A stretch of DNA of 7,561 nt from Chlamydiota bacterium. GTDB taxonomy: Bacteria > Chlamydiota > Chlamydiia > Chlamydiales > Rhabdochlamydiaceae. Position 1 is the stretch's first letter. Each line of letters opens with the position of its first letter. Shown in pieces: positions 4,854 to 7,561 of the stretch. Under the pieces are notes generated by a model, which did no database searches, was not told where the DNA came from, and was given only the letters and a program-made list of their open reading frames with translations. The translations under genes and the position numbers were made by a program. The stretch is from contig JAAKFC010000073.1 of assembly GCA_011065225.1 (NCBI GenBank), forward strand, positions 1-7,561. The letters run 5' to 3'.

Positions 4854-5572
4854 CCATCTCGGTGGAAAATCTTTCTTTTGCCTATGAAAAGCACTTCCTT
4901 GTGCTCAAAAATATCTCTTTTTCCATCGCCAAAGGAGAATTCATTGGAATTTTTGGACCCAATGGAGGTGGAAAAACAACTCTTTTAAAACTCTTGTTGG
5001 GTTTGCTTTCACCTTTAGAGGGAAAAGTCCAAGTGCTCGGAAGGCCACCTTCTGAGATAACAGATCGATTGGGTTACGTTCCTCAGGTGCGGCGCTTCGA
5101 TAAGAGCTTTCCCATTTCCGTCCTTGATGTGGTGCTGCAGGGATGTCTTGCCAAATACCGTGGCTATGGGAATTTTTCACAGGATCTCAAGGAAAAGGCC
5201 TTAGAGGCGCTTGAACGGGTAGGATTGCAAGATAAAGCAAAGCTAGCATTCGGCACACTCTCGGGAGGGCAAATCCAAAGAATTCTGCTTGCCAGAGCTC
5301 TTGCATCCGATCCCGAAATCCTTCTTCTCGATGAGGCAACAGTAGGCATCGATCCGGAAGCCCTGAGGGAAATCTTCCAATTTCTACTCAATTTACGGGG
5401 GAAGATTACGATTGTCCTGGTCACCCATGAATTGCAAATAATTGCGAAGGAAATGAATTATTTATTCTGTGTCAATCGAGAAATATCTACCTTTTCGCCT
5501 CAGCAGGTCTGTGAGCATTTTGCAATGGGACTCTATCATCCTCCCCTAATGAAGGATAAAGAGCATGATTGA
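4850..5572 (+). CDS. znuC: ABC transporter ATPase for metal uptake (ZnuC/TroB-like)
   Basis: This 240-aa protein is the nucleotide-binding subunit powering the importer. The motifs are in order: Walker A GPNGGGKT (36-43), Q-loop Gln79 in YVPQ, signature LSGGQ (137-141), Walker B ILLLDE (157-162), D-loop around GID (166-168) and the switch His193 in VTHE. The segment YVPQVRRFDKSFPISVLDVV (76-95) is typical of the metal and chelate importer subfamily. The start ATG at 4850 shares the tetranucleotide ATGA with the stop of the lipoprotein gene, and the 3' end overlaps the permease start by 8 bases, so the three genes are translated as a coupled set. All catalytic motifs look intact. It sits on the cytoplasmic side with the permease encoded next. 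Confidence 0.95.
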   Translation: MTISVENLSFAYEKHFLVLKNISFSIAKGEFIGIFGPNGGGKTTLLKLLLGLLSPLEGKVQVLGRPPSEITDRLGYVPQVRRFDKSFPISVLDVVLQGCLAKYRGYGNFSQDLKEKALEALERVGLQDKAKLAFGTLSGGQIQRILLARALASDPEILLLDEATVGIDPEALREIFQFLLNLRGKITIVLVTHELQIIAKEMNYLFCVNREISTFSPQQVCEHFAMGLYHPPLMKDKEHD

Positions 5573-6389
5573 GGCCTTTTTCACCAATCCCTTTCTATAT
5601 ATGGCTCTTTTAGCAGGTTTTGCCACATCCATCACAAGTGGTGTCATGGGATCTTTTGTTGTGATCAAACGGATTGTTTTTATTAGTGGGAGCATCGCCC
5701 ATTCGGTCCTTGGCGGGATGGGGCTGTTTCTCTTTTTGCAGCGCACCTATAACATCCCTTGGATCACGCCAATCCAAGGGGCAATTGTAGCAGCAATTCT
5801 CTCAGCTCTTTTAATTGGCTGGATCCGTTTGGAGTACAGGCAGAGAGAGGATACAGTTATTGCGGCTATTTGGTCTACGGGGATGTCCATTGGAGTGATT
5901 TTTATCGCGCTCACACCAGGGTATAACGTCGAGCTGATGCATTACCTATTCGGCAATATTCTCTGGGTGACAAAGAGAGATGTGATCATGCTCTTCAGCC
6001 TAGATGTAGTCGTTGTGGCACTTGTCGCACTCTTTCGGCATCAATTTCTGGCCATCTGCTTCGATGAACAGCAAGCGAAACTCCAAAAAATCCCAGTCAA
6101 GTTCTTCTATTTGCTCTTGCTCTGTTTGATTGCGCTATCCGTCGTCTTACTCATCCAGGTCGTCGGAGCCATTCTCGTGATTGCAATGCTTGCCATTCCA
6201 GCAGCAATCGCTGGGAGCTTTACCCATAGCTTCACAAAAATGATGATTTTTGCCGTGCTGATAGGATGCGCATTTACCCTCATCGGAACGGGAGCATCCT
6301 ATCAACTCAATTGGCCACCAGGTGCAACTATCGCGCTTGTCGCAGCCGTTTTTTATTTATTTAGCTTTGTCAGGCGAAAATCACATTGA
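5565..6389 (+). CDS. znuB: ABC transporter permease for metal uptake (ZnuB/TroC-like, ABC-3 family)
   Basis: This 274-aa inner-membrane subunit has about eight hydrophobic segments, seen for example near 11-34, 70-88, 98-117, 138-157, 180-199, 200-217, 226-244 and 254-270. The stretch GSFVVIKRIVFISGSIAHSV (29-48) and the cytoplasmic QREDTVIAAIWSTGMSIG (93-110), which couples to the ATPase, are diagnostic of the ABC-3 family. So is the block GAILVIAMLAIPAAIA (201-216). The start overlaps the ATPase stop by 8 bases, with AAGGA (5552-5556) 8 bases upstream of the ATG. The stop overlaps the 3' end of a convergent microprotein gene by 9 bases, and no terminator is visible there. Length is normal, and the C-terminus RRKSH is short and basic. 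Substrate is probably zinc or manganese; sequence alone does not decide. Confidence 0.93.
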   Translation: MIEAFFTNPFLYMALLAGFATSITSGVMGSFVVIKRIVFISGSIAHSVLGGMGLFLFLQRTYNIPWITPIQGAIVAAILSALLIGWIRLEYRQREDTVIAAIWSTGMSIGVIFIALTPGYNVELMHYLFGNILWVTKRDVIMLFSLDVVVVALVALFRHQFLAICFDEQQAKLQKIPVKFFYLLLLCLIALSVVLLIQVVGAILVIAMLAIPAAIAGSFTHSFTKMMIFAVLIGCAFTLIGTGASYQLNWPPGATIALVAAVFYLFSFVRRKSH

Positions 6390-6497
6390 ACACATGCGCT
6401 TCCACCAGCCTGACCAGCCAGTATGCCTTTTAGTCACACGACGCTTTCTACTATGCGTGCTTTTTCTTTGATGAGTTCTTCGTCTTTTTGCAGCCAT
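6381..6497 (-). CDS. Very basic 38-aa microprotein C (Arg/Trp-rich), third of three
   Basis: The ATG at 6497-6495 is preceded by a full AGGAGG (6508-6503) with 5-base spacing; the frame stops at TGA 6383-6381. The product has 14 Lys/Arg in 38 residues, 3 His and no acidic residue. It begins MAAKRRRTHQRKSTHSRKRR and ends with a Trp cluster, W28, W31 and W32, plus one Cys at 36. No family is recognised; such composition fits binding of nucleic acid or ribosomes. It lies 17 bases after the 48-aa gene on the same strand, so the three small genes are probably one transcript. Its stop overlaps the end of the convergent permease gene. The ribosome-binding site is the best evidence that it is translated. 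An ATG 5 bases upstream in another frame gives only 22 codons. Confidence 0.65.
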   Translation of the reverse strand: MAAKRRRTHQRKSTHSRKRRVTKRHTGWSGWWKRMCSM

Positions 6498-6502
6498 GAC
6501 AT

Positions 6503-6508
6503 CCTCCT
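6503..6508 (-). promoter_or_regulatory. Strong ribosome-binding site for the 38-aa microprotein
   Basis: A complete AGGAGG on the reverse strand sits 5 bases before the ATG at 6497. A perfect site in a stretch without long reading frames is the main sign that this short gene is real. Confidence 0.65.
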
Positions 6509-6514
6509 AGATCT

Positions 6515-6661
6515 CTATTTTTTCTCTTGCGCCTGACTATGCCTGCGCAAAAATTCTTGCCATTTATCTCCCTTTTTCTTGGGAGATTCCCCAGTAGTAG
6601 AGCGCTCTTTCTTTTTCGATTTTCCTGATTTCCTAATAACTTTCTTTTTGTTGTTTTTCAT
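6515..6661 (-). CDS. Very basic 48-aa microprotein B (Lys-rich), second of three
   Basis: The ATG at 6661-6659 lies 8 bases after the stop of the 42-aa gene. The AGGA that overlaps that stop codon gives a Shine-Dalgarno site at 6-base spacing. The 48-aa product has 19 Lys/Arg and 5 acidic residues; it is low in complexity at the start (MKNNKKKVIRKSGKSKKKER), then has a helix-like end with WQEFLRR at 34-40. The KKKERS motif (16-21) and the later WQ(K/E)-(L/F)-(F/L)-R motif also occur in the upstream 42-aa protein, so the two look like paralogues. No signal peptide or membrane span. I do not recognise the family. Inferred role: nucleic-acid or ribosome binding, from charge alone. Confidence 0.65.
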   Translation of the reverse strand: MKNNKKKVIRKSGKSKKKERSTTGESPKKKGDKWQEFLRRHSQAQEKK

Positions 6662-6669
6662 CAGTATTC

Positions 6670-6798
6670 CTAGACAAAAAATCGCTCTCTAAAGAGCTTT
6701 TGCCAATCCTCTTTGGAGCGCTCTTTTTTCTTCCTATGCGTTTTCATTGTCACTTTTGAACCTTTTTTCCGTGAATGCGAGCGTCTGGTTCCACGCAT
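6670..6798 (-). CDS. Very basic 42-aa microprotein A, first of three
   Basis: The ATG at 6798-6796 is preceded by GGAGGAG (6807-6801), and the frame stops at TAG 6672-6670. The product has 17 Lys/Arg in 42 residues against 4 acidic. Residues 1-25 are basic (MRGTRRSHSRKKGSK then a Lys/His/Arg run), followed by KKKERS (23-28) and DWQKLFRERFF (31-41), which could form an amphipathic helix. The shared KKKERS and WQ motifs relate it to the 48-aa protein encoded next. A promoter-like TTGAAT-17-TAATAT lies upstream. It is divergent from rplU. No known family is recognised. Candidates include a nucleoid-associated or ribosome-associated peptide; composition alone cannot separate these. Confidence 0.7.
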   Translation of the reverse strand: MRGTRRSHSRKKGSKVTMKTHRKKKERSKEDWQKLFRERFFV

Positions 6799-6800
6799 AA

Positions 6801-6807
6801 CTCCTCC
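6801..6807 (-). promoter_or_regulatory. Strong ribosome-binding site for the 42-aa microprotein
   Basis: GGAGGAG on the reverse strand; its GGAGG core (6807-6803) sits 4 bases before the ATG at 6798. It resembles the rplU site in strength and spacing. Confidence 0.65.
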
Positions 6808-6832
6808 AAAAATTCTATATTCTTATAAACTC

Positions 6833-6861
6833 ATATTAAAAATTGATAGTTAATTATTCAA
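6833..6861 (-). promoter_or_regulatory. Candidate promoter of the microprotein operon
   Basis: On the reverse strand, TTGAAT (6861-6856) and TAATAT (6838-6833) are separated by 17 bases. Transcription would begin near 6826 and leave a leader of about 28 bases before the ATG at 6798. The region is very AT-rich, so chance matches are likely, but the spacing and position fit well. Confidence 0.5.
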
Positions 6862-6900
6862 TTAGTTTGTTGTTATAACTGACTATCCTTCTAACTATCA
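6844..6900. repeat. 9-bp inverted repeat in the divergent promoter region
   Basis: TGATAGTTA (6844-6852) is the exact reverse complement of TAACTATCA (6892-6900), with 39 bases between them. The interval also holds the 8-base palindrome GTTATAAC (6872-6879) and a second ACTATC. The -35 of the microprotein promoter lies inside it. It could be an operator, but AT-rich chance pairing is possible. Confidence 0.4.
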
Positions 6901-6930
6901 TAATATAAAAAAAATTCAGGCCTCATCAAC

Positions 6931-6959
6931 TTGACTATAGCCAGCCCTTCCTGTATACT
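6931..6959 (+). promoter_or_regulatory. Promoter of the rplU-rpmA operon
   Basis: TTGACT (6931-6936) and TATACT (6954-6959) are separated by exactly 17 bases, one mismatch each from the sigma-70 consensus. The start site would be near 6966, giving a leader of about 37 bases with GGAGG (6994-6998) before the ATG at 7003. It is the best promoter in the window, as expected for ribosomal protein genes. Confidence 0.8.
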
Positions 6960-7002
6960 TTCCATATTGAAAAGAACTGTGCAAATTTCATTTGGAGGTC
7001 GT

Positions 7003-7329
7003 ATGTACGCGATTATCGAGACCGGCGGCAAACAATACCGCGTAGAAAAAGGTGATGTCATTGATGTTGAACTGCTTGGCACTGAAAAGGGAAGTAAAGT
7101 AGAATTCAAAAATGTTCTATTTGTCAATACGGGATCTTCTACGAAGGTGGGCAATCCCCATGTCGACGGCACTGTAGTTATTGGAGAGCTGATGCAAGAG
7201 ATCCGCGGACCTAAAGTCATCTCTTTCAAGTACAAAAAGCGCAAAAACTACCGCCGCAAGGTCGGACATAGACAGAATTATTCACAAGTAAAAATCACAG
7301 AAATCGAGGAATCGGGAAATGGCTCATAA
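7003..7329 (+). CDS. rplU: 50S ribosomal protein L21 (bL21)
   Basis: This 108-aa protein of the large subunit binds 23S rRNA. It opens with the bL21 signature MYAIIETGGKQYRV (1-14) and carries the basic C-terminal block that includes FKYKKRKNYRRKVGHRQNY (75-93), followed by the strand SQVKI (94-98). Length is normal for the family (about 103-108). The ATG at 7003 follows GGAGG by 4 bases; an in-frame TTG at 6931 is part of the -35 element and is rejected as a start. The stop overlaps the rpmA start by 11 bases, so the two are translationally coupled, in the usual bacterial order. Confidence 0.98.
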   Translation: MYAIIETGGKQYRVEKGDVIDVELLGTEKGSKVEFKNVLFVNTGSSTKVGNPHVDGTVVIGELMQEIRGPKVISFKYKKRKNYRRKVGHRQNYSQVKITEIEESGNGS

Positions 7330-7561
7330 GAAAGGACAAGGCGCCTCACGCAACGGGCGCGACTCTCATTCCAAACGGCTCGGCGTCAAAGCGGCGCATG
7401 GGCAGTTTGTAAAAACAGGCAGTATTTTGATTCGTCAACGTGGCACAAAGTGGAAACCCGCAAAAAATGTCGGCACTGGTCGGGATGATACCCTCTTCGC
7501 CCTAATCGACGGCATTGTCTCCTTCCGCAAGACGAAACGAACGTATATTTCTGTGCTACCC
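7319..7561 (+). CDS. rpmA: 50S ribosomal protein L27 (bL27), 3' end cut by window
   Basis: The frame is open from the ATG at 7319 to the window edge, 81 codons, against a usual 83-90, so only a few residues are missing. The N-terminus MAHKKGQGASRNGRDSHSKR (1-20) and the block RQRGTKWKPAKNVGTGRDDT (39-58) are the bL27 signatures. The protein's N-terminal tail reaches the peptidyl transferase centre; it begins directly at MAHKK, without the cleavable extension seen in Firmicutes. GAGGA (7306-7310) lies 8 bases upstream, inside rplU. In chlamydiae and many other bacteria obg follows, which cannot be seen here. Confidence 0.98.
   Translation, partial: MAHKKGQGASRNGRDSHSKRLGVKAAHGQFVKTGSILIRQRGTKWKPAKNVGTGRDDTLFALIDGIVSFRKTKRTYISVLP

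Noticed and set aside
6434..6502. 22-codon frame from the ATG 5 bases upstream of the 38-aa gene
   Set aside because: The AGGAGG is directly adjacent to that ATG, leaving no spacer, whereas the 38-aa frame has proper 5-base spacing.
6684..6701. Hairpin GCTCT-CTAA-AGAGC followed by TTTT, a possible terminator
   Set aside because: The stem is only 5 bp and lies inside the 42-aa microprotein gene. It could weakly attenuate either strand but is too short to annotate.
6931..7002. In-frame TTG extension of L21
   Set aside because: The TTG is the first half of the -35 box and precedes the predicted transcription start. The bL21 signature begins at the ATG at 7003 behind GGAGG.
6808..7002. Riboswitch or ribosomal-protein leader before rplU
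   Set aside because: With the promoter at 6931-6959 the leader is only about 37 bases, too short for a known structured leader.

Overview
The window looks like a piece of chromosome from a member of the Chlamydiota, probably an environmental, Chlamydia-related lineage rather than Chlamydia itself. Three things point there: the run nrdR - dksA-like - lspA, which recalls the order CT406-CT407-CT408 of Chlamydia trachomatis; the metal ABC transporter next to rplU-rpmA, which recalls the CT415-CT420 neighbourhood; and lineage-type quirks in the proteins (a DksA-like protein without a zinc finger, an LspA without the usual Arg of the GNxxDR motif). The synteny is recalled from memory, not searched. 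Base composition is AT-rich, apart from a GC-rich patch beside the tRNA.

Layout. 1-266 (-): start of a CinA C-terminal/PncC-type amidohydrolase, cut by the window edge. 267-384: divergent spacer with a perfect 47-bp palindrome. 385-1605 (+): AAA ATPase of the AAA_14/DUF4143 type with an HTH region and an intact PD-(D/E)xK-like motif. 1594-3598 (-): tightly packed operon nrdR > dksA-like > lspA > unknown 227-aa protein; its last gene overlaps the tail of the ATPase gene. 3599-3833: non-coding, rich in hairpins, holding a second partial copy of tRNA-Ser sequence. 3834-3921 (-): tRNA-Ser(GGA). 3990-6389 (+): metal-uptake operon (lipoprotein, ATPase, permease), each gene overlapping the next. 6381-6798 (-): three tandem short genes for very basic microproteins of 42, 48 and 38 aa, each with a ribosome-binding site. 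6799-7002: divergent promoter region. 7003-7561 (+): rplU and rpmA, the latter cut a few codons before its expected end.

How it fits together. The minus-strand operon combines regulation of ribonucleotide reductase (NrdR), a transcription cofactor (DksA-like) and lipoprotein maturation (LspA). LspA would process the lipobox-bearing solute-binding protein of the metal transporter encoded nearby. rplU and rpmA are ordinary ribosomal protein genes behind a near-consensus promoter.

The parts most worth a second look are the three microproteins (two appear to be related to each other), the palindrome abutting the ribosome-binding site of the ATPase gene, and the decayed tRNA-Ser-like copy next to the intact tRNA gene.
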